NCBI RefSeq assembly: GCF_000714545.1
Contig: NZ_AUNB01000014.1
Coordinates: 1-64,000, forward strand
Origin: Thioclava indica
GTDB lineage: Bacteria; Pseudomonadota; Alphaproteobacteria; Rhodobacterales; Rhodobacteraceae
Direction: 5' to 3'
DNA length: 64,000 nucleotides
Under the pieces are notes generated by a model that did no database searches, had not been told where the DNA came from, and saw nothing but the letters and a program-made list of their open reading frames with translations. Each line of letters opens with the position of its first letter. The first letter of the stretch is position 1. The position numbers and the translations under genes are program-made. Shown here piece after piece: positions 17,660 through 26,792 of the stretch.

Positions 17660-19555
17660 TTACCAGCCGCCGCCGCCCCCTCCTCCGCCACCGGAGCCCG
17701 AAGACCCCGATCCAGACGCGTTAGACTTGGGAACGCTTGCAGCCATAGAGGAGCCCATGGAAGACGCGAAGGAGGCGATGTCACCTGCGACGTTGCCCAT
17801 GCGCGTGCCGCTATACCAGACAGGAGCATATGCCGCTGCCGCCCCCGCGACAGAGGCGCTGAGCCAAATCTCGAAGCTTTTGCTCCAACGTTTTTCGACG
17901 CCCAGAACGACAGCGTAGGGCAGCAGCGTTTCGAAATGTGCGGGCGACATCTTCGGCGCGCCCCTAAGGTTCATGCGGTCCTTTTCGGCCAAGGTCAGGT
18001 AAAGACGCAAACCAGCGATGTGATCGCGGATGTCACGCCCTCGTTTCGTTGGTGCCGAGAGAAGGATAAAGAAAAGCTGGTTCATCACCACGAGGCCCCA
18101 GACCATCGTCAACGCGGCCCCTGCCCCCATGACATCGCCAAAGCTGTCGATGACTACCAAGAAGGCAAGCAAGCCAATCATGCCAAGCAGAATGACCGCG
18201 ACTGTGAGCAAAAGCCGCGCCGCCACCATTATACGCCGCCGCCGCGCCCTGAGCGCTTTCCAGATGAGAATGCCAAGAAGCAGCGGAACGGCGCCAGTAA
18301 GTGCAATCGCGCTGATGCTGTCAGAGGAAAGCCCGCTGGTGAAACACCAAATCAAAGCAATACCCACCGAAGCGAGTAGGCCGATGAAGAACACGCCCCG
18401 GTTATTGTGAAAGAACACATCCCGGTTCTCGGCTTTTATCGCGGCGCGGAACGCCGTGGACATCGCCTGCACAGCCTTTCCAGTAGCGCGCTCGATCGTG
18501 AAGGCTCCGCCGTGCTGCTCGACGGTCTTAATCAGCACGGCCTGCCCGGCGGGCAGATCGTCAGGCACCGGTTTGGATGTACGCGTAATCGTGACCGCTT
18601 GATCCAGGTTATCAAGCGTCACATATCCTTTCACCGCCAGATCAATGGCCGAGGCTGAAAGCGCGCTCCACGCACCTCCCGTCAGCCCGCTTTCGTCGAT
18701 ATAATCTGCCAAGGCCGGGGAAACGCCCTTGGGCAGATCCCAGCGCGCTACGACGATCCCCGATTTCGGATCGCGTCCCCGTGCGAACCACTGCGCGAAG
18801 AAAAAGGCGAATACCGCCGCCAAACCGCTGTAGGCGATCACCGCCCCCAGATTGTCGCGCCACCACCATGCGCGGATCTGGGCAGACGTCGGGGCCGCCA
18901 CCACGCCTTTGGGAAAGCTTGCCTCAATGGTCAAACCCTCTCCGACGTAAAGCATGCGCGTGCTCTGGAACTCGACATGGTTGCCCGAGATCTTCGCCGT
19001 GGCATCCTGCCCGGTCTCGCCTTTCGCCCCCGTATAGGTATCGGCCGATAGCACCCGAGCCCCGTTAGGCAGGGTCACCACGGCTCGGGCGCTTTCAATC
19101 GGAAAACGCCAGCCCGTTCCGGTCACATTCCAGACCAGCGCATCATGATCCGTGCGAAAACTGATCTGGCGGTCCGTTTGGTAATCGATGCGATAGGTAT
19201 GCACCCCCGGCGGCACGGTCTCATCCGCGTTGCCGATCTGAATGCGTGTGCCGCCCTCGACCGCTTGGGTCGTGAATGGCTCGGGGGCGCCGTCACGCGT
19301 GACCGCCTGCACATCGAAAGACACCTTGCCCAACGTGCCGTCGGCTTTGACGAAATAGCGCGGGAAATCGCGATAGATCCCGTGCTTGATCGCATCGCCC
19401 TCGGCCGTGACGGTGATCGTTTCGCGCACATCCAACGTGCCATCCGCCGCAATCCGGATATCAGACTGGAACGACCGAATGACCTCTTGGGCTTGCACCG
19501 CCGGCGCAAGGGCGAACAGAAGGAAAAGCGAAAGGCCAAGCGCGCGACGCAGCAT
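17660..19555 (-). CDS. DUF2207 membrane protein with glycine-rich C terminus
   Basis: A 631-residue predicted membrane protein of the DUF2207 family. A signal peptide (about 1-22, ending AVQAQ) leads to an extracytoplasmic beta-rich domain (about 25-230, with the family's ITVTAEGDAIKHGIYRDFPRYF region). A transmembrane segment follows at about 240-260, a cytoplasmic part, then further hydrophobic segments around 380-400, 410-430, 445-470 and 480-500. The tail is low-complexity Ser/Gly ending in nine glycines and a Trp, as seen in many DUF2207 proteins. It lies 8 bases after lemA, which is the usual partner. The function is unknown; cell-envelope roles have been suggested for the pair. Confidence 0.85.
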   Translation of the reverse strand: MLRRALGLSLFLLFALAPAVQAQEVIRSFQSDIRIAADGTLDVRETITVTAEGDAIKHGIYRDFPRYFVKADGTLGKVSFDVQAVTRDGAPEPFTTQAVEGGTRIQIGNADETVPPGVHTYRIDYQTDRQISFRTDHDALVWNVTGTGWRFPIESARAVVTLPNGARVLSADTYTGAKGETGQDATAKISGNHVEFQSTRMLYVGEGLTIEASFPKGVVAAPTSAQIRAWWWRDNLGAVIAYSGLAAVFAFFFAQWFARGRDPKSGIVVARWDLPKGVSPALADYIDESGLTGGAWSALSASAIDLAVKGYVTLDNLDQAVTITRTSKPVPDDLPAGQAVLIKTVEQHGGAFTIERATGKAVQAMSTAFRAAIKAENRDVFFHNNRGVFFIGLLASVGIALIWCFTSGLSSDSISAIALTGAVPLLLGILIWKALRARRRRIMVAARLLLTVAVILLGMIGLLAFLVVIDSFGDVMGAGAALTMVWGLVVMNQLFFILLSAPTKRGRDIRDHIAGLRLYLTLAEKDRMNLRGAPKMSPAHFETLLPYAVVLGVEKRWSKSFEIWLSASVAGAAAAYAPVWYSGTRMGNVAGDIASFASSMGSSMAASVPKSNASGSGSSGSGGGGGGGGGW

Positions 19556-19563
19556 GCCCCGCC

Positions 19564-20124
19564 TCAGAACTTGGCCGAAGGCACCGCGCGATCTGCAGCG
19601 TCCTCAATCTCGAAATAGGGTTGCTGGGCAAAGCCGAACCGTCCCGCAACGAGGTTGGAGGGAAAGCTCTCGACCTTGACGTTCAGGTCGCGCGCAGCAC
19701 CATTGTAATAGCGTCGCGCCATCTGAATTTCCTGCTCGAGCGTAGAGAGAGAGCCTTGCAAATCGCGGAAATTCTCGCTGGCCTTCAGATCGGGATAAGC
19801 CTCGGCCAGGGCAAACAAGCGGCCAATCGCTTGGTTCAGCACTCCTTCGGCTTTGGCGCGCCCCTCGACATCCTCGGGCGCGACACTCACTGCGGCGTTG
19901 CGCGCAGCTACGACCGCATCGAAGGTCTGACGCTCATGCGCGGCATAGCCCTTGACCGTCTCGATCAGGTTGGGGATCAGATCGGCGCGCCGCTTGAGTT
20001 GCACATCAATCCCCGACCAGCCTTCACGCGTCATCTGCCGAGCGCGCACGAGTGCATTGTAGAGAAAGATGACATAAAGCACCGCGATAACGATTACAGC
20101 GAGAATACTAAGCAGAGCAGTCAT
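19564..20124 (-). CDS. lemA: LemA family protein
   Basis: A 186-residue protein with one N-terminal membrane anchor (about 4-26, VIVIAVLYVIFLYNALV) and a helical bundle. The family's YNALVRARQMTREGWSGIDVQLKRRADLIPNLIETVKGY pattern and FPSNLVAGRFGFAQQPYFE ending are present. LemA proteins are anchored helical bundles of unclear function. GGAG lies 8 bases upstream of the start. It is followed at once by DUF2207, forming a conserved two-gene unit, and preceded by a small exported protein gene. Confidence 0.92.
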   Translation of the reverse strand: MTALLSILAVIVIAVLYVIFLYNALVRARQMTREGWSGIDVQLKRRADLIPNLIETVKGYAAHERQTFDAVVAARNAAVSVAPEDVEGRAKAEGVLNQAIGRLFALAEAYPDLKASENFRDLQGSLSTLEQEIQMARRYYNGAARDLNVKVESFPSNLVAGRFGFAQQPYFEIEDAADRAVPSAKF

Positions 20125-20169
20125 AGAGAAGTCTCCTATCGGGTGCTGGGGCGCGGGCGGTTGGGATGT

Positions 20170-20694
20170 TCAAAGCCGACAATCTGGCATCGGAGCCATC
20201 TTAAAGTTATTGCTGATCTTAACAAGTTTGGCATCAACAATCCGGATCGGATCAAATGGGACGTAATCCTGAACCGAAGCCGAGACTTGCACGAGCGTAT
20301 AACAGCCCGAATAGACCTGATGCTTGCCCGCATCTGACAGCGCCTCGATCACCACCGGGACGGCGCTGTAAATCTTGCTCATACCAGCATCCAGAACGGG
20401 CTGGCCCAGCCGCAATCGCACATGCGCAGTATGGGCAAAGCCGTCTCTAAACAGTGCATATTGCGCATTGAGCGCCTCTGCCGAGCCCTCGGGCGTGCCC
20501 CGCAGCTTGTAACTGAAGGCGCGTGCATATTGTGACAGGTTGATCGCATTGTAGTAAGAGGTGATCACATCGCGCGCAGTTGAGCGGTTGTCGTAATACG
20601 TTTCACCGGAAGCTTGCGATTGGGCATTCACATCTTGTGCCTGCGCGGTCGAAAAACAAACCAGCAGCATCGGCGCGAAAAGAGCTAACTTCAT
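20170..20694 (-). CDS. Exported protein of unknown function
   Basis: A 174-residue protein with a clear Sec signal peptide (MKLALFAPMLLVCFSTAQA, cleavage about 19-20). The mature part starts with a polar linker and then VITSYYNAINLSQYARAFSYK, which resembles an NTF2-like cone fold, but I cannot assign a named family. Two cysteines (YSGCYTLV and MPDCRL at the C terminus) could form a disulfide outside the cytoplasm. It is 45 bases upstream of lemA in the same direction and may belong to the LemA/DUF2207 envelope unit. Confidence 0.75.
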   Translation of the reverse strand: MKLALFAPMLLVCFSTAQAQDVNAQSQASGETYYDNRSTARDVITSYYNAINLSQYARAFSYKLRGTPEGSAEALNAQYALFRDGFAHTAHVRLRLGQPVLDAGMSKIYSAVPVVIEALSDAGKHQVYSGCYTLVQVSASVQDYVPFDPIRIVDAKLVKISNNFKMAPMPDCRL

Positions 20695-21646
20695 CCTGTA
20701 ACCAGATCTTTCTGGGCGAGCCCTTCTGGCCGCCGCGTGGTGATAAGGCCCCCAATGGGCAAATGAATATCCCGATAAGACTTTGACCGACCTTGATGCT
20801 CACGAGAAGACCCAAGACGATACTTGCAGAGCACGCTTGAAACTTTGTCCAACCACCGGGCTAACTCTGTCAAGGGGTTCCAGATTTGACGATCGCTTTG
20901 ACAATTGTGACCAGCTTTCTTGCGATTACGATACTTTATGAAAGTTATACCGCTACCCGTATCACTTCTGGTTGCAATCAACACTCCTTGGCACTGATCG
21001 TGTGTTCAAGCGCGACGCGCGAGAGGTCTCAGCCCCTATTGCGCGATGCTGCAACCGGCATGAATGACGGGTTTGCAAGGTTGGAGGTATGCTGGCCAGC
21101 TAATAATTGTCTTACATCGTTCCAAAAACTGTACTGCTTACCAACGTCAATTTCACCGATGCCCGTCACGCCTTCGTCATGGCCTCAGAGCCATGGCTGT
21201 CGATACGGCGAGCGGTGACATGATAGTCCATGGTTTGCGTCCCGATTGGAAGTTCCGGACTATCGTAGTGGCTATCAGTCGCAAAAGCATACCCCTCCGA
21301 TCTGGCAGAAATGAAACCGATACCACGACATTAGGGGCGCTTAGCGATTTCCACGCACCGCCCGAAAAACAGGCGCGACGCACATGATTGTGGCAATTCG
21401 TTAAATATCGATGCGCTCTCTTGCACGGCTCACCCGTCAATTTTGCGGGGCATGACCTGCGTGCACAACGTGGCATCGCGATGCGCGCGCTGTGCGCCCC
21501 GTTCACGTTTTGCAAACATTGTTGACACGAAAAATTTTATCCGTTTGGTTTAATTTACGTCGGAGCCGGGGCCAACGCGGACTGCGACCGGCAGAGTCGC
21601 GTAGAGCCTCATTAAAACCAACCGATGACAACAGAGAGAGATCGAA
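20695..21646 (+). other. Gene-free stretch of about 950 bases
   Basis: No open frame here has a ribosome site together with recognisable protein sequence; the frames of about 100 codons on both strands look random. Base composition is less GC-rich than in the genes on each side. The right end must hold the promoter of the peptide transporter: a TTGACA lies at 21522-21527, followed by an AT-rich tract, but the -10 is not clear. No tRNA, repeat or mobile-element end was recognised. Confidence 0.5.
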
Positions 21647-23242
21647 ATGTTCCATAGCCGTTTTCTGGCCAGCGTCGCGGTAAGTAGTTTGCTGCTTGGT
21701 GCTGCCCCCACGCTCACCTATGCCGAAACCCCGCCCGATACGCTGATTCAGGCGTGGTCGATTGACGATATCATCACGCTTGACCCTGCGGAAATCTTCG
21801 AATTCACCGCCTCTGAAATCGCGGGCAACACCTATGAGACGCTGATCGGCTACAATCCGAAAGACGTGTCCGACATCTACGGGCGCGCCGCTGATAGCTG
21901 GACCGTCTCTGAGGATGGCAAGACGATCCATTTCAAGATGAAAGAGGGGCGCAAATTTGCCTCGGGCAACCCGATCACGGCAGCGGATGCGGTGTTCTCG
22001 CTGGTGCGCGCGGTCAAACTGGATAAATCGCCCGCTTTCATCATCGGCCAGCTTGGCTTCACGCCCGATAATGTCGAGCAGAATATCAAGCAAACCGGCG
22101 AATACACGTTCGATTTCACCATGGACAAGCCCTATGCGACGACGCTGGCGCTGTATTGTCTGACCGCAACCGTGGCCTCGGTCGTGGATGAGAAACTGGT
22201 GATGGAGCACGCCAAGGATGGCGATTACGGCTATGACTGGCTCAAGACGCATTACGCGGGCTCTGGCCCCTTCACGATCAAGGACTGGCGCCCGAACGAG
22301 GCCGTGATCCTTGAGCGGGACGAGAACTATTCCGGCGAGGCCCCGACGATGAAACGGGTGATCTACCGCCACATCCCCGAGACCTCGACCCAGCGCCTGC
22401 TGCTGGAAAAGGGCGACATCGACATCGCGCGCAACCTGACGGCGGATGATATTGCGGCCCTGAAGGGCGACGACAATATCGAGCTGGAAAGCGGCATCAA
22501 AGGCACGCTTTACTATCTCGGTCTGAACCAGAAAAACGAATATCTGTCCAAGCCGAAAGTGCGCGAGGCGATGAAATATCTCCTCGATTACGACACGATC
22601 GCCAACACGATCATGTCTGGCAAGGTCAAGGTGCACCAGGCCTTCCTGCCCGAAGGGTTCTTGGGCGCCTATAACGAAAACCCCTATAGTCTGAACATCG
22701 ACAAGGCCAAGGAACTGCTGAAAGAAGCCGGCGTTCCCGACGGGTTCAAGGTGACGATGGACACCCGTAACACCCCCGAAATCACCGCGATGGCGCAGGC
22801 GATGCAACAGAGCATGGCCAAGGCGGGCATTGATCTGGAACTGATCCCGGGCGATGGCAAGCAGACGCTCACGAAATATCGCGCGCGCAAACACGACATC
22901 TATATCGGGCGCTGGGGGCCGGATTTCCAGGATCCCCATACCAACGCGTCGACCTTTGCGTTCAACCCCGACAATTCCGACGATGCCACGTCGAAACCGC
23001 TAGCATGGCGCAACGCTTGGGACATCCCCGAGCTGACCAAGGCAACCGATGCCGCCATGCTAGAGCGTGACGCCAAGAAGCGCGCCGACATGTATGTCGA
23101 TGAACAGAAGAAAGTGCTCGATAACGGTCCCTTCGTGATCTACGCGCAGGAAATCGAGGTGCTGGGCGCGCGCAAGGATGTCAAAGGCATCGTCATTGGC
23201 CCGTCGTTTAACGACAACAACTTCGCGCATGTGACCAAATAA
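21647..23242 (+). CDS. Peptide-type ABC transporter substrate-binding protein (family 5, DppA-like)
   Basis: A 531-residue periplasmic binding protein of solute-binding family 5. The signal peptide is about 1-26 (ending TYAET). The mature protein shows the family's order: TLDPAEIFEFTASEIAGNTYETLIGY, TVSEDGKTIHFKMKEGRKFASG, and YKVLNNGPF-like VLDNGPFVIYAQ near the end. The AGAGAGAGATCG tract lies before the ATG. It is the first gene of a complete importer (two permeases, two ATPases) followed by a dipeptidase, so di- or oligopeptides are the likely ligand. A long open frame on the opposite strand here is a codon-bias shadow. Confidence 0.92.
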   Translation: MFHSRFLASVAVSSLLLGAAPTLTYAETPPDTLIQAWSIDDIITLDPAEIFEFTASEIAGNTYETLIGYNPKDVSDIYGRAADSWTVSEDGKTIHFKMKEGRKFASGNPITAADAVFSLVRAVKLDKSPAFIIGQLGFTPDNVEQNIKQTGEYTFDFTMDKPYATTLALYCLTATVASVVDEKLVMEHAKDGDYGYDWLKTHYAGSGPFTIKDWRPNEAVILERDENYSGEAPTMKRVIYRHIPETSTQRLLLEKGDIDIARNLTADDIAALKGDDNIELESGIKGTLYYLGLNQKNEYLSKPKVREAMKYLLDYDTIANTIMSGKVKVHQAFLPEGFLGAYNENPYSLNIDKAKELLKEAGVPDGFKVTMDTRNTPEITAMAQAMQQSMAKAGIDLELIPGDGKQTLTKYRARKHDIYIGRWGPDFQDPHTNASTFAFNPDNSDDATSKPLAWRNAWDIPELTKATDAAMLERDAKKRADMYVDEQKKVLDNGPFVIYAQEIEVLGARKDVKGIVIGPSFNDNNFAHVTK

Positions 23243-23243
23243 T

Positions 23244-24296
23244 ATGACGACAACCCTTCTCAGCGGGCGCCGTAGCGCCCGCTGGATCATGAAGATCCTC
23301 TCGACATTGGGCACAGTCGCGGTCACCTTTCTGGGGCTGCTGATCGTGACATTTCTGATCGGGCGTGTCGTGCCGGTCGATCCGGTGCTGTCGGTCGTAG
23401 GAGACCGCGCAACGCAGGCGCAATATGATGCGGCCTATCACGCGCTTGGCCTTGATAAGCCGCTGATCGAACAATTCTGGATCTGGCTGGTGAATGTGTT
23501 TCACGGCGATCTGGGCACCTCGAACCTGACGACCCGCCCGATTGCCGAAGATATCGCGCGGGTCTTTCCTGCGACGCTGGAACTGGCGACGGTCTCGATC
23601 ATTCTGGGCACGGCAATCGGTATTCCGCTGGGCGTCTGGGCCGCGGTGCGTCAGGGCAAGCTGGTCGATCAGATTGTGCGCGTTGTGGGGCTGGTGGGCT
23701 ATTCCGCGCCGGTCTTCTGGCTGGGTCTGATGGGGCTACTGCTGTTCTATTTCAAAATGGGCCTGATCTCGGGGCCCGGTCGGATCGATCTGTCTTACGA
23801 GTATGATTTCACGCCGGTGACAGGGCTGTTTCTGATCGACACGGCAATGCAGGGCGCATGGGGCGCGTTTGCCAATGTGTTCTCCCATATCATCCTGCCC
23901 GCCTCGCTGCTGGGCTATCTGTCGCTGGCCTATATCAGCCGGATGACGCGCTCTTTCATGCTCAACGAGCTGGGGCAGGAATATATCACCACCGCGCGCG
24001 TCAAAGGCGTGCCGGAATGGCGCATCATCTGGGGACAGGCGCTGCGCAATGCTGCGGTGCCGCTGGTGACTGTGGTGGCGCTGAGCTATGCGAGCCTGCT
24101 TGAGGGCTCTGTGCTGACCGAGACGGTCTTTGCCTGGCCTGGCCTTGGGCAATATCTGACCAATTCGCTGCAAAATGCCGATATGAACGCGGTGCTGGGG
24201 GGGACGCTGGTGATCGGGGCGATCTTTGTCGGGCTGAACATGCTGTCGGACCTGCTTTACACCCTGCTGGATGCGCGCACGAGGAACCGGAAATGA
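23244..24296 (+). CDS. Peptide-type ABC transporter permease (DppB-like)
   Basis: A 350-residue inner-membrane permease starting one base after the stop of the binding-protein gene. The first transmembrane segment is at about 20-40, followed by the family periplasmic region with VVGDRATQAQYDAAYHALGLDKPLIEQF. The EAA-type loop reads TTARVKGVPEWRIIWGQALRNA. It overlaps the next permease by 4 bases (ATGA). With its partner it forms the channel of a dipeptide/oligopeptide importer. Confidence 0.92.
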   Translation: MTTTLLSGRRSARWIMKILSTLGTVAVTFLGLLIVTFLIGRVVPVDPVLSVVGDRATQAQYDAAYHALGLDKPLIEQFWIWLVNVFHGDLGTSNLTTRPIAEDIARVFPATLELATVSIILGTAIGIPLGVWAAVRQGKLVDQIVRVVGLVGYSAPVFWLGLMGLLLFYFKMGLISGPGRIDLSYEYDFTPVTGLFLIDTAMQGAWGAFANVFSHIILPASLLGYLSLAYISRMTRSFMLNELGQEYITTARVKGVPEWRIIWGQALRNAAVPLVTVVALSYASLLEGSVLTETVFAWPGLGQYLTNSLQNADMNAVLGGTLVIGAIFVGLNMLSDLLYTLLDARTRNRK

Positions 24297-25198
24297 GCAT
24301 GACACGCGAATGGTTGCTAAGCGACGCCCCGCTGTCACGCCGCCAAGCCAAGCTGGGGCAAGCCTATCGCACATGGCTTGGCTTTCGCACCAACGGGCTA
24401 GCGATGTTTGGCCTGTTGATCGTGGTGGTGCTGGTGCTGCTGGCGCTGTTTGCGCCTTGGCTGGCACCGCATGACCCGCTGACGGGGGATCTCAACACCA
24501 CGCGCCTGCTGCCCCCCCTGACCGAGGGCTACTGGCTGGGCACCGACGATCAGGGGCGCGATATCCTCTCGCGGCTGATCTATGGCTCGCGCATTACTTT
24601 GGCGGTCGTGGCGCTTGTGGCGATATTGGCGACGCCGCTGGGGCTGCTGATTGGCACAACGGCAGGCTATTTCGGCGGCTGGGTCGATACCGTGTTGATG
24701 CGCTTCACCGACATCGTGCTGGCCTTCCCCAAGCTGATCCTTGCGCTGGCCTTCGTGGCTGCCTTGGGACCGGGGATCGAAAACGCGATCATCGCCATTG
24801 CGATCACCGCTTGGCCGCCCTATGCGCGCCTCGCTCGTGCCGAGACGCTGACCATCCGCAACTCCGATTTCATCGCCGCGACCAAGCTGCAAGGCGCATC
24901 TTCGGCGCGCATCATCTGGAAACATATCGTGCCGCTGTGCATGTCTTCGATCATCGTGCGTGTGACGCTGGATATGGCGGGCATCATCCTGACGGCGGCG
25001 GGCTTGGGTTTTCTGGGCTTGGGCGCGCAACCGCCGCAACCCGAATGGGGCGCGATGATCGCAGGCGGGCGCAATTTCCTGATCGATTATTGGTGGGTCG
25101 CCACGATGCCGGGGATCGCGATTTTCGTCGTCTCTCTGGGCTTTAACCTGCTGGGCGACGGGCTGCGCGATGTTCTTGATCCGAAAGGGCAAAAATGA
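24293..25198 (+). CDS. Peptide-type ABC transporter permease (DppC-like)
   Basis: A 301-residue permease. The N-terminal segment (about 35-58) is followed by the usual DppC motif HPLTGD-like HDPLTGDLNTTRLLPP and WLGTDDQGRDILSRLIYGSRISL-like sequence. The EAA-type loop is IAATKLQGASSARIIWKHIVP. It overlaps both neighbours by 4 bases, so it is translated together with the DppB-like subunit and the first ATPase. Confidence 0.92.
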   Translation: MSMTREWLLSDAPLSRRQAKLGQAYRTWLGFRTNGLAMFGLLIVVVLVLLALFAPWLAPHDPLTGDLNTTRLLPPLTEGYWLGTDDQGRDILSRLIYGSRITLAVVALVAILATPLGLLIGTTAGYFGGWVDTVLMRFTDIVLAFPKLILALAFVAALGPGIENAIIAIAITAWPPYARLARAETLTIRNSDFIAATKLQGASSARIIWKHIVPLCMSSIIVRVTLDMAGIILTAAGLGFLGLGAQPPQPEWGAMIAGGRNFLIDYWWVATMPGIAIFVVSLGFNLLGDGLRDVLDPKGQK

Positions 25199-26022
25199 GC
25201 CTGCTAGACGTCCAAAACCTTTACGTTACCTTTCCGACCCGCAATGGTCCGGTTGATGTGGTGCGTGGAGTCAGCTTTAACCTTGGCCGCGAACGTCTTG
25301 GAATCGTTGGAGAAAGTGGCTCTGGAAAATCCCAGACCGGGCGCGCGATCTTGGGGCTGACGCCGCCACCGGGCTCTGCGCGCGCCGACCAACTTAGCTT
25401 CGAGGGCACCGATCTGCGCAACCTCACGCCGAAACAATGGCGCAAACTGCGTGGCAAGCGGATGTCGATGGTGATGCAGGACCCGAAGTTTTCGCTGAAT
25501 CCGGTGATGGCGGTGGGCAAGCAACTGATGGAGGTTTTGCGAACCCATGGCGCGGGCCGTGCTGCCGCCAAGCAAGCCGCGCTGGAAATGCTTGAAGCGG
25601 TGCAGATCCGCGACCCCGAGCGCGTCTTTCGCGCCTATCCGCACGAGCTGTCGGGCGGCATGGGCCAGCGCGTGATGATCGCGATGATGCTGGTATCGCA
25701 ACCCGATCTGCTGATCGCGGATGAGCCGACCTCGGCGCTGGATGTCACGATCCAGATTGAGGTGCTGCGCATTCTCGACCGTCTCGTGGCCGAGCGCGGC
25801 ATGGGGCTGATCTTCATCTCGCATGACCTGCGCCTTGTCAGTTCGTTCTGCGACCGCGTGCTGGTGATGTATGCCGGACGCGTCGTCGAGGAACTCAAGG
25901 CCTCGGAACTGGAGCAGGCCAAGCACCCCTACACCCAAGGGCTGATCAATTGCCTTCCCGACATCGACGAGGACCGCCACCCGCTTCCGGTGCTGGATCG
26001 AGACGGAGCTTGGGCAGAATGA
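25195..26022 (+). CDS. Peptide-type ABC transporter ATPase (DppD-like)
   Basis: A 275-residue ATPase. Walker A is GESGSGKSQ, the signature [15 protein letters not shown] (family form with GGMGQR), Walker [14 protein letters not shown], and the switch His in [10 protein letters not shown]. It is shorter than the usual 320-330 residues of DppD, with a reduced C-terminal extension after [13 protein letters not shown]. It overlaps the upstream permease and the second ATPase by 4 bases each. Confidence 0.92.
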   Translation: MSLLDVQNLYVTFPTRNGPVDVVRGVSFNLGRERLGIVGESGSGKSQTGRAILGLTPPPGSARADQLSFEGTDLRNLTPKQWRKLRGKRMSMVMQDPKFSLNPVMAVGKQLMEVLRTHGAGRAAAKQAALEMLEAVQIRDPERVFRAYPHELSGGMGQRVMIAMMLVSQPDLLIADEPTSALDVTIQIEVLRILDRLVAERGMGLIFISHDLRLVSSFCDRVLVMYAGRVVEELKASELEQAKHPYTQGLINCLPDIDEDRHPLPVLDRDGAWAE

Positions 26023-26792
26023 GCAAACATATGCTGAGCGTGAATAACCTGGAGGTCACCTTCGTCAGTGGGCTGGATCAGATCCATGCCGTGCGGGGCG
26101 TCAGTTTTGACGTCAAGCCGGGCGAAAGCTATGGCATCGTGGGCGAGTCCGGCTCGGGCAAATCCACCGTGCTGCGCGCGATTTGCGGGCTGGCCCCAAC
26201 CTCGGGCGGCGCGCTGCACCTGAACGGGACCGAGATCGCCACCCCGCGCCGCCCCGATTTCTACCGTCAGGTGCAGATGGTGTTTCAAGATCCCTATGCC
26301 TCGCTGCATCCGCGCCACACGATTGACTCCGTTCTGTCCGAGCCGCTTGCGATCCAAGGCTTTGATCGGCGCGACGAACGCATCGCGCAGGCGCTGGAAG
26401 ATGTGGGCCTTGGCGTCGGGTTTCGCTTTCGCTATCCCCATCAGCTATCGGGCGGTCAGCGCCAGCGCGTCGCCGTTGCGCGCGCGCTGATCCTTGAGCC
26501 GCAAGTGATGTTGCTGGATGAGCCGACCTCGGCGCTCGACGCCTCGATTCAGGCCGAGGTGCTTAACCTGCTAGAGCGGCTACGGGCCGAGCGCGGGCTG
26601 ACCTATGTGATGGTCTCGCATGATCTGGCCGTGATTTCGCATATGTGCGAGCGGCTGTTGGTGATGGAACACGGGCTGGCCGTCGAAGAGCTGACGCGCG
26701 AAGATCTGCGCGCGCGGCGTGCCAAGACCGATTATACCGCGAAACTTCTGCGGGCTTCCGCAGGCTACACAAAAGAGGACGTCCCCGCATGA
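26019..26792 (+). CDS. Peptide-type ABC transporter ATPase (DppF-like)
   Basis: A 257-residue ATPase. Walker A is GESGSGKST, the signature LSGGQRQRVAVARAL, Walker [14 protein letters not shown], and the switch His in MVSHDLAVIS. The ATG at 26019 overlaps the DppD-like stop (ATGA); the open frame starts earlier but overlaps the partner ATPase. It lacks most of the C-terminal peptide-transporter extension, so it is shorter than typical DppF. It overlaps the dipeptidase gene by 4 bases. Confidence 0.92.
   Translation: MSKHMLSVNNLEVTFVSGLDQIHAVRGVSFDVKPGESYGIVGESGSGKSTVLRAICGLAPTSGGALHLNGTEIATPRRPDFYRQVQMVFQDPYASLHPRHTIDSVLSEPLAIQGFDRRDERIAQALEDVGLGVGFRFRYPHQLSGGQRQRVAVARALILEPQVMLLDEPTSALDASIQAEVLNLLERLRAERGLTYVMVSHDLAVISHMCERLLVMEHGLAVEELTREDLRARRAKTDYTAKLLRASAGYTKEDVPA

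Noticed and set aside
21522-21554. Full sigma-70 promoter upstream of the peptide transporter
   Set aside because: TTGACA is present, but the only TTTAAT lies 21 bases away, too far for a standard -10; kept only as a note.
21503-22939. 478-codon minus-strand open frame opposite the peptide-binding protein gene
   Set aside because: Sequence is low in recognisable motifs and lies fully antisense to a clear family 5 binding protein.
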